This document shows positions 36,113 to 45,714 of a DNA stretch of 64,000 nucleotides, piece after piece (position 1 is the stretch's first letter; every line of letters begins with the position of its first letter). The translations under genes and the position numbers were made by a program. Under the pieces are notes generated by a model. It was given only the letters and a program-made list of their open reading frames with translations. It did not search any database and was not told where the DNA came from. Origin of the DNA: Sutcliffiella rhizosphaerae. Its GTDB lineage: Bacteria; Bacillota; Bacilli; Bacillales; Bacillaceae_I. Where the stretch lies: positions 101,262 to 165,261 of the forward strand of contig NZ_CAKJTJ010000008.1 of assembly GCF_917563925.1 (NCBI RefSeq). The letters are read 5' to 3'.

Positions 36113-36933
36113 TATAACGCTCTCCTTTTAAGTTTGCGTGATGACCGCTTCCTCGTCTTGAAAAAATTCGGATGCCATTGTAGCCATCTGCGCTCAAGCA
36201 AAGTGGCAACATAATCAGATAGCTTTCCTAATAAGGCGTAAAGAATGATGCTTAAAATGACAATATCCATTTGAACAAATTCCCTAGCAGAGGTTGCCAT
36301 ATACCCAATACCAGAATCTGAACCAATTGTTTCTGCCACAATTAAGGACATCCACATAATCCCTAGTGCATACCTTACTCCTACTAAAATAGAAGGCAAT
36401 GCACCCGGGAGGATAATATTCGTAAACAGCTGGAAAGGCTTCAGACGATAGATTCGTCCCATTTCGAGCAAACCTTTATCCACATTTTTGATTCCGTGAA
36501 AAGTATTGAGGTAAATAGGAAACGCCACTCCAAGGGCAACAAGAAATATCTTAGCCTCCTCCCCAATTCCATACCAAATGATTACGAGTGGGATCAAAGC
36601 CAAATGGGGAATGGTCCTGATCATCTGAATGGATGTATCAAACAATCTCTCAAATAGTAGAAACGTGCCATTCAAAAGACCTAGCACAAACCCGATTGTG
36701 CCACCAATCAAAAAACCTATTAATGCTCTTCCGGTACTAACCGCTATATAATCAAATAAATCACCAGTCTTTGCTAACCTAATTCCTCCCTCCACCACAC
36801 TTAAAGGTGTAGGCAGGAAGTTTTTCGCTATATATCCTGCTTGCCCCAGCACCTGCCACACTACAATAAATACAACTGGTACTAGCCAAGGGAGTACATG
36901 ATTAATTAACCTACTATTCTTTCCTTTCCACAT
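36112..36933 (-). CDS. ssuC: Sulfonate-type ABC transporter permease
   Basis: A 273-aa membrane protein with six transmembrane segments and the EAA loop ([25 protein letters not shown] region) of the SsuC/TauC family. It carries the C-terminal basic tail usual for SsuC. GGAGGAG precedes the ATG. It lies 15 bp after the AhpD-like gene. Confidence 0.9.
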   Translation of the reverse strand: MWKGKNSRLINHVLPWLVPVVFIVVWQVLGQAGYIAKNFLPTPLSVVEGGIRLAKTGDLFDYIAVSTGRALIGFLIGGTIGFVLGLLNGTFLLFERLFDTSIQMIRTIPHLALIPLVIIWYGIGEEAKIFLVALGVAFPIYLNTFHGIKNVDKGLLEMGRIYRLKPFQLFTNIILPGALPSILVGVRYALGIMWMSLIVAETIGSDSGIGYMATSAREFVQMDIVILSIILYALLGKLSDYVATLLERRWLQWHPNFFKTRKRSSRKLKRRAL

Positions 36934-36947
36934 ACAAACTCCTCCAG

Positions 36948-37517
36948 TTATTCAGCAAAAGCTGTCCATACCTCTTCAAGATGTCGTATTGCCGCACCAG
37001 CTAATAACGCAGATGCGATTCGACCGCTTTCCTTTATTTCTTCTTGGCTGAGTTCGTTTTGTGTAGCCTGTTCCTTAAAAAGAGATACACTATAGTTGTT
37101 TTTTAACGCAATGCTTACAGAAAGCCCAATTAGAATTTTTGTTTTTCTCTCTAGATAAAAGCTTTCTTCATCAATCGGATATCGGAAAAACTCCTCTGCA
37201 GCTTTCGACTTACTTTCATAATCACTTCCCTCATCTAGCAGCAATGGATTCGCCTGAATGCTAGCCGAGAGAACCGCAGCTTCCACTAACTCCTCCGCAC
37301 TGGCCCCTGCACGCTTTGCCTTTTTCGTATGGTAATCCACACAATAACTACATTTGGTAACATGCGTCACTGCAACTGCAACGATTTCCACAGTCTTTGG
37401 ATCCAACACACTATTTGCCCAAACATCATCCGCAAAGGAACGATATTTTCTGAATGGCTGTGGCACACTTTTATGCACTTCCCCTAAACTTCTACCAATC
37501 TGTTGAAACGTTGACAT
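36948..37517 (-). CDS. Carboxymuconolactone decarboxylase / AhpD-like protein
   Basis: A 189-aa protein with the AhpD-fold active-site motif CSYCVDYHTKKAKRAG (CxxC with following His). Such proteins act as alkylhydroperoxidases or peroxidase partners. It is the first gene behind the S-box riboswitch and runs into ssuCBA, so it probably helps use or detoxify products of the imported sulfur compound. No SsuD monooxygenase is present, which leaves the desulfonation step open. Confidence 0.8.
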   Translation of the reverse strand: MSTFQQIGRSLGEVHKSVPQPFRKYRSFADDVWANSVLDPKTVEIVAVAVTHVTKCSYCVDYHTKKAKRAGASAEELVEAAVLSASIQANPLLLDEGSDYESKSKAAEEFFRYPIDEESFYLERKTKILIGLSVSIALKNNYSVSLFKEQATQNELSQEEIKESGRIASALLAGAAIRHLEEVWTAFAE

Positions 37518-37555
37518 GTCATTCTCCTCCTATTTTTTGTTGATTGCAATAATAC

Positions 37556-37713
37556 AAAAAGACCCTCTTCCAGATAAATAAGAAGAGGGTCTATCACAAC
37601 AATCCCCTTCTCATCTTCCAGAGCATGCTCTGTTGGAATTAGCACCATTCAATCCTAAGATTGCGGTTGCTGAGGTTTCGTAGGGCCAGACCCTCCACCT
37701 CTCTTGATAAGAA
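37556..37713 (-). ncRNA. SAM-I riboswitch (S-box) with terminator
   Basis: The minus strand shows the S-box signatures: TTATCAAGAGAGGTGGAGGG at the 5' end, then CTACGAAACCTCAGCAACC and GGTGCTAATTCCAACAGA. The intrinsic terminator is AGACCCTCTTC/GAAGAGGGTCT with a T-run (37556-37591). It ends about 40 nt before the AhpD-like ATG. By known S-box behaviour, high SAM promotes termination, so the operon is expressed when sulfur/methionine is short. Confidence 0.95.
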
Positions 37714-38035
37714 AGTAAATCTAATTAAATTAAAAACCAAGATAACAGATAAAATTAATTAGGTTTAACTCTAACAGTAAAAATGAAAATAAACAAGATA
37801 AACATTTTACAAGTAGGGCTTTTCTTCTGCTCAACTTTTCAAAAATTTTTCTACTATACCATTCGAAAATAGTCGATATTTCTCGAATGACTTTTAAAAC
37901 CTATACATTAGTATTTATAAATAAATTAATCAAACGTTTGTTCAAGAATTGTTATATAAAATAAAGTACCAACAAGACAGCTCTTCTGCTTGGAAATGGT
38001 ATAATTACTAATATCAACCATCGGAGGAGTACCCA
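37714..38035. other. Non-coding interval with divergent promoters
   Basis: These 322 AT-rich bp separate the S-box transcript from the NERD gene. A likely -10 (TGGTATAAT, 37997-38005) lies about 30 bp before the NERD GTG. Nothing else is seen. Confidence 0.5.
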
Positions 38036-38854
38036 GTGTTATTATTTATAAAGTTTTTATTTAAGAAGCATACCGATAACAAAGAAAAGGAAGCCATATC
38101 ACCTCAAGCAAGTCAAAAACGGTCAAAAGAAGAAGTTGCCAACAGAAAAGGTGAAATTGGAGAGTACAAGATTGATATTCAACTCGATCAACTACCTAAA
38201 TATTACCGTTACATAAGTGATTTGTTGATTATGAACCCCAAAGCAACATCGGGTTATTCCCAAATCGACCATGTAGTATTAACTCCTTATGGAATCTTTG
38301 TCATTGAAACCAAGAACTACCAGGGAACTATTTACGGTGGGAAAGATAGAAAGACTTGGTTTGTAAATGGTAAATTTAAGATGATGAATCCTTTTATTCA
38401 GAATTACGGTCATATTAAAGCGTTAGCTTCACTGATTGATGCACGGTATCATAACCGATTTATCTCTATGGTATCTTTTACAAAGCGTGGTACCTTTAAA
38501 GTCGATATGGATTATCGAAAAATAGCATCAGATGAACTTATTATCTATGATTTAGAGTTAACCGAATTTATTCAAAGAAAGATTGCAGTTCTCAAGTTAC
38601 AGCACGAACAACCACTTCTTACCCAACAAGACATTTCACACGTGTACGAGTCATTTTTTTCTGCTAATATTACAGATTTAGATACAAGAGAAAGTCATAT
38701 TTGGATTTTAAAAACAGAAGGAAACAGAACCAATACCACATCTACATGCATCATATGTCAGAAACCCGTCTCAAATAAGGTAAAATGCTATTGTCTTGCA
38801 AACAAGCGCTTAAACGGAAAGAATTATTGCTACGAGCATCAAAAGAACAGTTAA
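38036..38854 (+). CDS. NERD-domain protein
   Basis: A 272-aa protein with GTG start six bases after GGAGGAG. The nuclease-related NERD domain spans ~40-165. GEIGEYKIDIQLDQLPKYYR, QIDHVVLTPYGIFVIETKNY and NPFIQNYGHIKALASLI carry the conserved Asp, Glu and Lys. The C-terminus has a small Cys/His cluster (CIICQKPV...CYCLANKR...CYEHQ), a possible zinc site. The protein may act on nucleic acid; the true function of NERD proteins is poorly known. The small membrane protein follows by 35 bp. Confidence 0.85.
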   Translation: MLLFIKFLFKKHTDNKEKEAISPQASQKRSKEEVANRKGEIGEYKIDIQLDQLPKYYRYISDLLIMNPKATSGYSQIDHVVLTPYGIFVIETKNYQGTIYGGKDRKTWFVNGKFKMMNPFIQNYGHIKALASLIDARYHNRFISMVSFTKRGTFKVDMDYRKIASDELIIYDLELTEFIQRKIAVLKLQHEQPLLTQQDISHVYESFFSANITDLDTRESHIWILKTEGNRTNTTSTCIICQKPVSNKVKCYCLANKRLNGKNYCYEHQKNS

Positions 38855-38889
38855 GCTTTTTATTTTCATTAGTTTAGGAGTGAGGGTGA

Positions 38890-39165
38890 ATGGATGTTTT
38901 TTTTAGCTTTCTTATCGTGACCATAGCCACTGGATTCATCTCTTACTTTATTTACATTGTTAGTAAAAAGAAGTTTTCAAGACTAATAAAATATATGCCT
39001 GCCATAGCCTCGAGTATTGGGACTAGCCTCTTATATATAAAACTAAAATTAAATCTTTATAGCAAAGCACTAGCAGGGATATATGACATCTTAGGAATCA
39101 TCCTCTTATTTGTTTTTTTGGTTATATTTTTATTGATGGCAATCTTTATGGAATTAAGGGAGTGA
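38890..39165 (+). CDS. Small membrane protein, 91 aa
   Basis: ATG follows TAGGAGTGAGGG. The product has three hydrophobic segments (FFSFLIVTIATGFISYFIYI; MPAIASSIGTSLLYI; ILGIILLFVFLVIFLLMAIF) with basic loops between. It is probably co-transcribed with the NERD gene. Not recognised beyond that; it resembles the small YesK-type membrane proteins of Bacillus in size only. Confidence 0.6.
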   Translation: MDVFFSFLIVTIATGFISYFIYIVSKKKFSRLIKYMPAIASSIGTSLLYIKLKLNLYSKALAGIYDILGIILLFVFLVIFLLMAIFMELRE

Positions 39166-39347
39166 TATAGAGGGTAATTTTTCTATATTTTGTACCCTTT
39201 TGAAACATTTCAATAATGTCTTCATCACCTCTATGAAGGCACTTCCATATAACAATCCATTACAAAATTGTTTTATAGGTAAATTCTATCACTCATCCAG
39301 CAAAGCTCGACTAAGTGCCCGGATAACATCATAATGAGAAAAGCGGG

Positions 39348-39716
39348 CACTTAAAAAGGATTTGTGTGCCCCAAATTTTGAAAAACACAAATTACGGGCA
39401 CTTAAAAAGGATTTGTGTGCCCCAAATTTTGAAAAACGTAAATTACGGGCACTTAAAAAGGATTTATGTGCCCCAATTTTTGAAAAACGTAAATTACGGG
39501 CACTTAAAAAGGATTTATGTGCCCCAATTTTTGAAAAACGTGAATTACGGGCACTTAAAAAGGATTTGTGTGCCCCAATTTTTGAGAAACGTAAATTACG
39601 GGCACTTAAAAAGGATTTGTGTGCCCCAATTTTTGAGAAACGTAAATTACGGGCACTTAAAAAGGATTTGTGTGCTCCAAATTTTGAGAAACGTAAATTA
39701 CGGGTACTTAAATGGG
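39348..39716. repeat. 51-bp tandem repeat, seven full units plus a fragment
   Basis: Units start at 39348, 39399, 39450, 39501, 39552, 39603 and 39654, and a 12-bp fragment at 39705. Each begins CACTTAAAAAGGATTT and contains GTGCCCC, and ends CGTAAATTACGGG. GGGCAC at a unit junction can pair with GTGCCC 16 nt on, so every unit can form a hairpin. Since 51 is a multiple of three, long frames stay open on both strands, but no ribosome site or composition supports translation. Units differ by only a few bases, suggesting recent expansion. Confidence 0.9.
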
Positions 39717-39796
39717 AAAATATATCCTCGGATTGATGCATAAACTTCTCCGTCTTTAAATCCTTCGTAAAAGTGAAATGTAATTCCACCTCCTCC

Positions 39797-40396
39797 CTAC
39801 CGCGGCAATCCAAACATATCCTTAATCTCACTATAGTTTCCTGCCAATCTACCAAGTGGCTGAAGTTTATTTAAATCAACTTTATAGTTGCCTAGATAAT
39901 AGTCATCTTGAATATGGTAGTGGATCATTCGGCCGATGATGAGGTGGTCGGAGCCGAGTTGGATGATTTGTTCTAGTTTGCATTCCATTTGAATTGGTGA
40001 TTCTAGGATTCGTTTTGGTTTTACTTTGCGACTGTCGACCGGTGTCAACCCGGCAGCTTGGAATTCGTCCACGTGGCTTGGGAGGTTTTCGGCGCTTTTT
40101 TGCATTTCGTTCCCGAGTGGGGTGGTGACGATGTTGATGACGAATTCTCCTTGTGAGCGAATGTTGACGAGTGTGTCTTTTTCCGTTCCTTCACGCTCGC
40201 CGACACCTGGTCCGATAGAAATACAAAGCATGGGCGGGTTTCTTGAGACAACGGTAAAAAAGCTAAATGGTGCTAGATTGTCTACTCCATCCTCGGATTG
40301 TGTAGCGATCCAAGCAATTGGTCTTGGTACTACTGATCCTGTTAGTAATTTGTACACTTCTTGAACTTGTAAGTCTTGTGGATTAAATTCCATCAT
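39797..40396 (-). CDS. Flavin reductase-like (FMN-binding split-barrel) protein
   Basis: About 199 aa. The ATG after AAAGGAGCAGGA is chosen; an upstream extension to 40441 lacks a ribosome site. The pattern LLTGSVVPRPIAWIATQSED, LAPFSFFTVVSRNPPMLCIS and FVINIVTT is typical of the flavoredoxin/RutF split barrel that binds FMN and may reduce free flavin. It is placed 3' of the symporter gene, with a 61-bp gap, and may belong to the same catabolic operon. Substrate unknown. Confidence 0.83.
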   Translation of the reverse strand: MMEFNPQDLQVQEVYKLLTGSVVPRPIAWIATQSEDGVDNLAPFSFFTVVSRNPPMLCISIGPGVGEREGTEKDTLVNIRSQGEFVINIVTTPLGNEMQKSAENLPSHVDEFQAAGLTPVDSRKVKPKRILESPIQMECKLEQIIQLGSDHLIIGRMIHYHIQDDYYLGNYKVDLNKLQPLGRLAGNYSEIKDMFGLPR

Positions 40397-40457
40397 TCCT
40401 GCTCCTTTCAATATTAGAATAGTCCAATCCATGCAGAACATGGAATGGACCTAATAG

Positions 40458-41966
40458 TTACATTTTTAAATTGGATGGATTTAGATCTTCTTCCACCATT
40501 TTATCTCTCGTAAAGGCTGGAACAACATAGCTTCCAACGACACAGATGACAAAGTTCAGACCAAGCCCGATGACACCACCGTGAATGCCGTAAATTGTTT
40601 TGTAGCCTGTAAAAGTAAGTGCACCAGCTAAAACTGCTCCTACTAGCATTCCCCAGAATACAGCTCTTCCGTTTAGACGCTTCCAGTAAAGCCCAAGCAC
40701 AAATGCTGGAAATACTTGAACGAGTAATTCAAACTTCAAGACGAAGATTTCGTAAAGGGTACCAGGAGGATTCCAAGCGATCCAAAGTAGTAGGAATACG
40801 ACTACCACTCCTGACACTTTTCCGACCAGTACTTTTTTGCGTTCTGTTGCGTTCGGGCGGATAAAGGTTCCATAGACATCCTTTGAAAGAATCGAAGAAA
40901 AGCTTAGCAATACTGAATCAGCAGTAGAGATGATAGCAGATACAATCCCTCCAAAGAAGATGACCATCATCCAGTAGTAAAATGGGTTGATGGTTGCTAT
41001 GGAGTTTGCCATCATTCCGACAAGCTGTTCAGAATCACCTGTTGAAAGACCAGGGTATAGTTTAATTCCGATAATACCGACGATAAATACAAGACCCGTT
41101 GTAATTGGCGGCATCCACGCCATACGAGATAAGGATTTCTTTAATGATTTTTCACTTTTGGATGAATAGACTCTTTGGACGGCATGTGGGTACACACTTG
41201 CCCCAAGTCCAACAAGGAGTAGCATACTGAACCAGTTGATACTGACGTCTGTGCTCGGAACAGCTACTTTCGCTGGCTCGTTCTCTGCAATATAACGGGT
41301 CACGTCGGCAAAGTTCCCGTTTATTAAGTAAAGTCCTCCAATTAAGAAGACAATAATACCTATTAATAGTATTAATCCTTGAATCACATCTGTGTAAACG
41401 ACTGCCTTTAGCCCACCCATCCACTTATAGGCAAGCATGACGAACACGAAGGCAAGAACGGCAATTTGATAGGGAATTGTTCCGCCAGTCATTCCCGCAA
41501 TCGCTTGGCCAATTGCAACCAGCTGCTCTAACAAGTAGTTCCCAAGCCCCCATAGCATGAGAAAAATACTAAGCAAGGTGACGCCTTTTGACTTAAATCG
41601 ATGTGTTAGCCAATCTGTCGGGGTAATAAAATTTCTCCGTTTGGCAATGACATATAGTCTTGGTGCAAACAATAAGTATATTCCAATAATAATCGTCATA
41701 AAGGAAATGGATTGTAGCCAAGAGAATCCAGTCCGGTAGGCAGTTGGTGCATAACCTACAATCGTATTTCCACTATATTGAGTAGCATAGAGGGTAAAAA
41801 ACAATGTAATGAAGCCGAGATTTCTGCCAGCCAAATAGTATCCAGAAAGACTGTCTTGAATTTTGGAATCGCCTCGTCCAGATAAATAACCAACTAAGAG
41901 TGTACCAATGGCAAAAACGGATAAAATAATTATTCCATCTATACCTGCAAATGTTAAATCATTCAT
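40458..41966 (-). CDS. Sodium:solute symporter (SSS family)
   Basis: A 502-aa protein with about thirteen transmembrane segments. SSS-family motifs are GYLSGRGDSKIQDSLSGYYL and AGRNLGFITLFFTLYATQYS early on, YKWMGGLKAVVYTDVIQGLI in the middle and STADSVLLSFSSILSKDVY later. It overlaps the stop of the small partner gene as ATGA. With the enzymes upstream it probably imports the carboxylate that they degrade. Relatives transport pantothenate, proline, urea or acetate, so the substrate is not fixed by sequence. Confidence 0.87.
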   Translation of the reverse strand: MNDLTFAGIDGIIILSVFAIGTLLVGYLSGRGDSKIQDSLSGYYLAGRNLGFITLFFTLYATQYSGNTIVGYAPTAYRTGFSWLQSISFMTIIIGIYLLFAPRLYVIAKRRNFITPTDWLTHRFKSKGVTLLSIFLMLWGLGNYLLEQLVAIGQAIAGMTGGTIPYQIAVLAFVFVMLAYKWMGGLKAVVYTDVIQGLILLIGIIVFLIGGLYLINGNFADVTRYIAENEPAKVAVPSTDVSINWFSMLLLVGLGASVYPHAVQRVYSSKSEKSLKKSLSRMAWMPPITTGLVFIVGIIGIKLYPGLSTGDSEQLVGMMANSIATINPFYYWMMVIFFGGIVSAIISTADSVLLSFSSILSKDVYGTFIRPNATERKKVLVGKVSGVVVVFLLLWIAWNPPGTLYEIFVLKFELLVQVFPAFVLGLYWKRLNGRAVFWGMLVGAVLAGALTFTGYKTIYGIHGGVIGLGLNFVICVVGSYVVPAFTRDKMVEEDLNPSNLKM

Positions 41967-42226
41967 CGCTTATCCTCCTCTGCCTTGGCTGCCGCCTCTT
42001 CCTCGTCCTCCACGATGTTCCACTGATAGATACATAGCCAGCTTAAATACGCACATAACAACAGGGAAAATAGTAAGGAAATAAAAGCCCATAATGGAAA
42101 ACCTAGAATGATTGGCTCAACGGCATTTTCAGGAAAATACCATGGGACAATACCGAGAAGAATAATTGCAAAAACCACCCATATCCATATTTTTCGAATC
42201 GGTTCTTTAATATTTTTATTTGTCAT
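41963..42226 (-). CDS. Small membrane partner of the symporter (DUF3311/YhdT-like)
   Basis: An 87-aa protein with two transmembrane segments (IWIWVVFAIILLGIVPWYF; LWAFISLLFSLLLCAYLSWL) and an acidic C-terminal tail (EDEEEAAAKAEEDKR). Small proteins of this kind commonly precede SSS symporters such as PanF. GGGGGT precedes the ATG. It is translationally coupled to the symporter. Confidence 0.75.
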   Translation of the reverse strand: MTNKNIKEPIRKIWIWVVFAIILLGIVPWYFPENAVEPIILGFPLWAFISLLFSLLLCAYLSWLCIYQWNIVEDEEEAAAKAEEDKR

Positions 42227-42237
42227 ATCGCTACCCC

Positions 42238-42846
42238 CTACAGGTTCAAGTGATAAAAGACTTTATGCTTACTTTCAAAAGAAGCTATTGATTCTTCAGC
42301 TTGCAGTGTAGCGCCCACTTCATCTAATCCTTCTAACAACAGTTTTTTACGATAGGCAGATACTTCAAAAGGTGCGGAATAACCAAGGCCGTCCTCTATT
42401 CGTTGATTCCTTAAATCGACCGTTAGTTGATAACCTTTGTACATTTCACTGTTCTGAAAGAGCAATTCCACCGCTTCGTCTGATAGCTTGATAGGAAGAA
42501 TTCCATTTTTAAAGCAGTTGTTATAAAAAATATCCGCAAAACTTGGCGCTATGATGGCGCGAATACCTTGCTCAGCGATTGCCCATGGCGCATGTTCTCT
42601 AGATGAACCGCAGCCAAAATTTTTACGGGTAAGAAGAATGGGAGCATCACGATATGGCTCTTGGTTTAAAACAAAATCCTTTTTTTCTTCGCCATTTTCA
42701 TAGCGCCACTCATAGAAAAGAAATTCACCAAACCCTGTTCGCTCTATTTTTTTCAAAAATTGTTTCGGGATAATGGCGTCCGTATCAACATTTGCCGCAT
42801 CAAGCGGGGCAACTATTCCGGTGAACTTTTCAAACTTTCCACTCAT
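42238..42846 (-). CDS. LeuD-like hydro-lyase small subunit
   Basis: About 202 aa; the ATG after GGGAGG overlaps the large-subunit stop as ATGA. The swivel-domain motifs are [16 protein letters not shown] and [14 protein letters not shown] (substrate-binding loop). It forms a heterodimer with the LeuC-like subunit. The sequence is close to 3-isopropylmalate dehydratase. However, the neighbours are a symporter, a CoA transferase and a lyase rather than leuA/leuB, which suggests a catabolic isomerase or hydratase. This is why no leu symbol is assigned. Confidence 0.87.
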   Translation of the reverse strand: MSGKFEKFTGIVAPLDAANVDTDAIIPKQFLKKIERTGFGEFLFYEWRYENGEEKKDFVLNQEPYRDAPILLTRKNFGCGSSREHAPWAIAEQGIRAIIAPSFADIFYNNCFKNGILPIKLSDEAVELLFQNSEMYKGYQLTVDLRNQRIEDGLGYSAPFEVSAYRKKLLLEGLDEVGATLQAEESIASFESKHKVFYHLNL

Positions 42847-44267
42847 ACGTTTGCCTCCCTTTCTTCTTTTGACGTCCAATTCCTTACATCGACAAAATGA
42901 CCGGCAATTGCCGCCGCTGCTGCCATTTCTGGACTAACTAAATGTGTCCTCGCCTTACTTCCCTGTCTTCCTTCGAAATTCCGGTTAGATGTAGAGGCAC
43001 ACCGTTCGCCTGGAAGCACAATATCTTCGTTCATTCCAAGACACATGCTGCAGCCAGCCTCCCGCCATTCAAACCCTGCCTCCTTAAAAATGAGGTCCAG
43101 CCCTTCTTTTTCAGCCTGGCTTTTCACAAGCTGCGAGCCTGGGACGACTAAAGCATTTACATGCTTCGCGACTTTGTAACCGCTTACTATTTTCGCCGCC
43201 TTTCGTAGATCCTCGATGCGGCTGTTCGTACAGGAACCTATAAATACTTTATCTACTGTGATATCAATAATTGGCGTACCAGGCTGAAGAGCCATATAAG
43301 TTAGCGCCTTTTCTATAGATCTTTTTTGTTCAGCTGGCACCTCATCTACTGATGGCACCCTCGCGTTAATGCCTGTCACCTGGCCTGGATTGGTTCCCCA
43401 AGTTACTTGCGGCACCACGTCTTTAGCGTCAAAATTCACTGATAAATCAAACACCGCTTCATCGTCGGTAAAAAATTGCTTCCATGCACTTAATGCTTGT
43501 TCCCATTCCATCCCTTTTGGTGCATAGGACTTATCTTTTAGATAAGCAAAGGTTTTTTCGTCTGGCTGAATTAAGCCGGCCCTTGCTCCCATTTCGATGC
43601 TCATATTACAGACGGTCATTCGCTCCTCCATGGAAAGGCTTCTAATCGCTTCCCCACGATACTCAATCACGTAGCCAGTAGCAAAATCATGACCATATTT
43701 GCCAATTAACGCTAAAATTAAGTCTTTGGCGGTGGTTCCTTGGGGGAGTATCCCATTCACGTTTATCTCCAATGTTTTCGATGGATATTGCTTTAAGGTT
43801 TGAGTGGCTAACACGTGCTCGACTTCACTTGTACCGATGCCAAATGCCAGCGCTCCAAAAGCTCCGTGTGTAGAAGTGTGGCTGTCCCCACAAACGATTG
43901 TTTGTCCTGGCTGGGTAATACCAAGCTCTGGTGCAATGACGTGAACAATTCCTTGATTAGGGCTTTGTAAATCAAATAGCTTAATTCCGAAATCTTGACA
44001 ATTTTTCACGAGTGCATCTACCTGCTTTTTTGCTATTTCATCTCGAAACGGTAGGTGTCGTTCTTTTGTTGGAATACTATGATCCAACGTTGCAAGCGTC
44101 AGGTCCGGTCTTCTCACTTTTCTGTGTTGCATCCGGAGTCCTTCAAATGCCTGCGGGGAGGTCACTTCGTGTATTAGATGCAGATCAATGTATAAAACAG
44201 CTGGTTGATCCTCCTCATGATGGACTAAATGATGGTCCCAAATCTTCTCGTACAAGGTCTTTGGCAT
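42843..44267 (-). CDS. LeuC-like hydro-lyase large subunit (4Fe-4S)
   Basis: About 474 aa. ATG at 44267 has AGGAGG seven bases upstream; an in-frame TTG at 44273 lies in the spacer. The aconitase-fold motifs are [34 protein letters not shown] and GCSMCLGMN, which provide the three Fe-S cysteines. It needs the small subunit. In biosynthesis this enzyme isomerises 3-isopropylmalate; related hydro-lyases act on citramalate/citraconate or methylcitrate. The operon context favours catabolism of such an acid. Confidence 0.88.
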   Translation of the reverse strand: MPKTLYEKIWDHHLVHHEEDQPAVLYIDLHLIHEVTSPQAFEGLRMQHRKVRRPDLTLATLDHSIPTKERHLPFRDEIAKKQVDALVKNCQDFGIKLFDLQSPNQGIVHVIAPELGITQPGQTIVCGDSHTSTHGAFGALAFGIGTSEVEHVLATQTLKQYPSKTLEINVNGILPQGTTAKDLILALIGKYGHDFATGYVIEYRGEAIRSLSMEERMTVCNMSIEMGARAGLIQPDEKTFAYLKDKSYAPKGMEWEQALSAWKQFFTDDEAVFDLSVNFDAKDVVPQVTWGTNPGQVTGINARVPSVDEVPAEQKRSIEKALTYMALQPGTPIIDITVDKVFIGSCTNSRIEDLRKAAKIVSGYKVAKHVNALVVPGSQLVKSQAEKEGLDLIFKEAGFEWREAGCSMCLGMNEDIVLPGERCASTSNRNFEGRQGSKARTHLVSPEMAAAAAIAGHFVDVRNWTSKEEREANV

Positions 44268-44279
44268 CGTCAAACCTCC

Positions 44280-45482
44280 TTATATGATATTTTTCTGCTT
44301 TAATTCCTCGAGCCTTTCCTCTTTCCAGCCAAGTAGCTTCTGATACACTTCCTCATTGTGTTTTCCCATATATTCAGAGCCCAAATGCTTAACTTCACCT
44401 GGCGTTCTGCTTAATTTCGGAACGATTCCTGGCATCGGAAACTCCCCAATTACCGGGTGTTCATGCTTTAAAATCATATCCCTTGCTTGATAATGTGGAT
44501 CTTCTAAAATATCCTTTGCCTTATAGATAAGACCGGATGGCACGCCTTTTTCATCGAGAATCTCGAGTGCATCTTTTGCAGGTAATGACTTTGTCCATTC
44601 CTCAATCATGGAGTCGAGCAGTTTCATGTTTTCCCCTCTTGCATGATGGGTGGCAAACCTTGGATCCTCCGCCAATTCCGGCTGTCCCATCGCTTCACAT
44701 AAACGCTGGAAAACACCATCTGCATTGGCTCCAATAACGATATAGGTCTTATCTTTTGTAAAATAAATATTGGATGGCGCCACTCCCGGAAGAATATTTC
44801 CCATTCTCTCTCTGACATAGCCCGCGAGCATGTAATCTGGAATAAGACTCTCCATAATGGAGAAAACCGATTCATACAACGCGGTATCCACCACTTGTCC
44901 TTTGCCAGAATGACTTCGTTCATGGATCGCAACTAAGCAACCCACTGTCGCAAACAGCGCAGCGAGCGTATCGCCAACCGATACACCAATTCTTGTTGGC
45001 GGACGGTCTGGAAAGCCAGTAACATTCCGAAGTCCACCCATCGCTTCCCCAACACTGCCAAACCCAGCCCGGTGTTTATAAGGACCCGTTTGCCCGTAGC
45101 CAGAAGTGCGCACCATAATGATCTTCGGGTTGATCTCAGACAGTTCTTCATAGGATAAATTCCACTTTTCCATCGTTCCCGGGCGGAAGTTTTCGAGCAC
45201 CACGTCTGCTTCCTTCACTAATTCTTTAAGAACTTGCTGTCCTTCTTCTTCCCGCAGGTTTAACGTGATTGATTTTTTATTTCGAGATTGAATGGGCCAC
45301 CAAAGACCGGCACCTTCTTTGGACTTCCCCCAGTTTCTCATCGGATCTGCTTTACCAGGCGGCTCTACTTTTATTACTTCTGCGCCAAAATCTGCTAGCA
45401 ATCTTCCGGTGAATGGGCCGGCAATCAATGACCCAAGCTCCAGAACCCGAATATCTTCCAAAGGTAGTCGTTGTTCCGTCAT
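44280..45482 (-). CDS. CoA transferase family III (CaiB/BaiF type)
   Basis: About 400 aa; the second ATG (45482) is preferred because GGAGG is seven bases upstream. Family III motifs are RVLELGSLIAGPFTGRLLAD, FGAEVIKVEPP and VVLENFRPGTMEKW, with a candidate catalytic Asp in the VVDTALYESVFS region. It should transfer CoA to a carboxylic acid, for instance citramalate. It is first in the minus-strand operon and starts 226 bp from the divergent GntR gene, with operator-like repeats between. Confidence 0.88.
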   Translation of the reverse strand: MTEQRLPLEDIRVLELGSLIAGPFTGRLLADFGAEVIKVEPPGKADPMRNWGKSKEGAGLWWPIQSRNKKSITLNLREEEGQQVLKELVKEADVVLENFRPGTMEKWNLSYEELSEINPKIIMVRTSGYGQTGPYKHRAGFGSVGEAMGGLRNVTGFPDRPPTRIGVSVGDTLAALFATVGCLVAIHERSHSGKGQVVDTALYESVFSIMESLIPDYMLAGYVRERMGNILPGVAPSNIYFTKDKTYIVIGANADGVFQRLCEAMGQPELAEDPRFATHHARGENMKLLDSMIEEWTKSLPAKDALEILDEKGVPSGLIYKAKDILEDPHYQARDMILKHEHPVIGEFPMPGIVPKLSRTPGEVKHLGSEYMGKHNEEVYQKLLGWKEERLEELKQKNII

Positions 45483-45560
45483 GTTCATTCCTCCTGTCGA
45501 TTTCTCCTGATTGTCAATTAATAAACTTATAAATCATAATATTCTTATAATTCAACCAAC

Positions 45561-45592
45561 ATGTATACAAATTTATAGTGTTTGTATACAAT
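45561..45592. promoter_or_regulatory. Pair of GTATACAA operator sites (GntR target candidates)
   Basis: ATGTATACAAAT (45561-45572) and TTTGTATACAAT (45581-45592) lie 20 bp apart, centre to centre, about 80 bp upstream of the CoA transferase start. The same TTTGTATACAAT recurs at 45686-45697 before the GntR gene. Confidence 0.65.
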
Positions 45593-45685
45593 AGTCAACA
45601 CTTATACTAAAAATCATGTGAAAAAATTACAAATTAACCGCTTACATGCATAATTTTCTGATTATTTATTGATATTATTTTTACG

Positions 45686-45697
45686 TTTGTATACAAT
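45686..45697. promoter_or_regulatory. GTATACAA operator site in front of the GntR gene
   Basis: TTTGTATACAAT, identical to the site at 45581-45592. It is 17 bp upstream of the regulator ATG and well placed for autorepression. Confidence 0.65.
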
Positions 45698-45714
45698 GGT
45701 GGGGAGGTGTTTCG

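Noticed and set aside
39348..39716. CRISPR array
   Set aside because: Units are contiguous and almost identical with no unique spacers and no cas genes.
39289..39855. 188-aa repetitive reading frame (and two plus-strand frames) over the 51-bp repeats
   Set aside because: All frames exist only because the unit is 17 codons long; no ribosome site and no protein-like composition outside the repeat.
42843..44267. Naming the hydro-lyase genes leuC and leuD as part of leucine biosynthesis
   Set aside because: No leuA, leuB or T-box leader is adjacent, and the operon contains a symporter and CoA transferase; a catabolic role is at least as likely.
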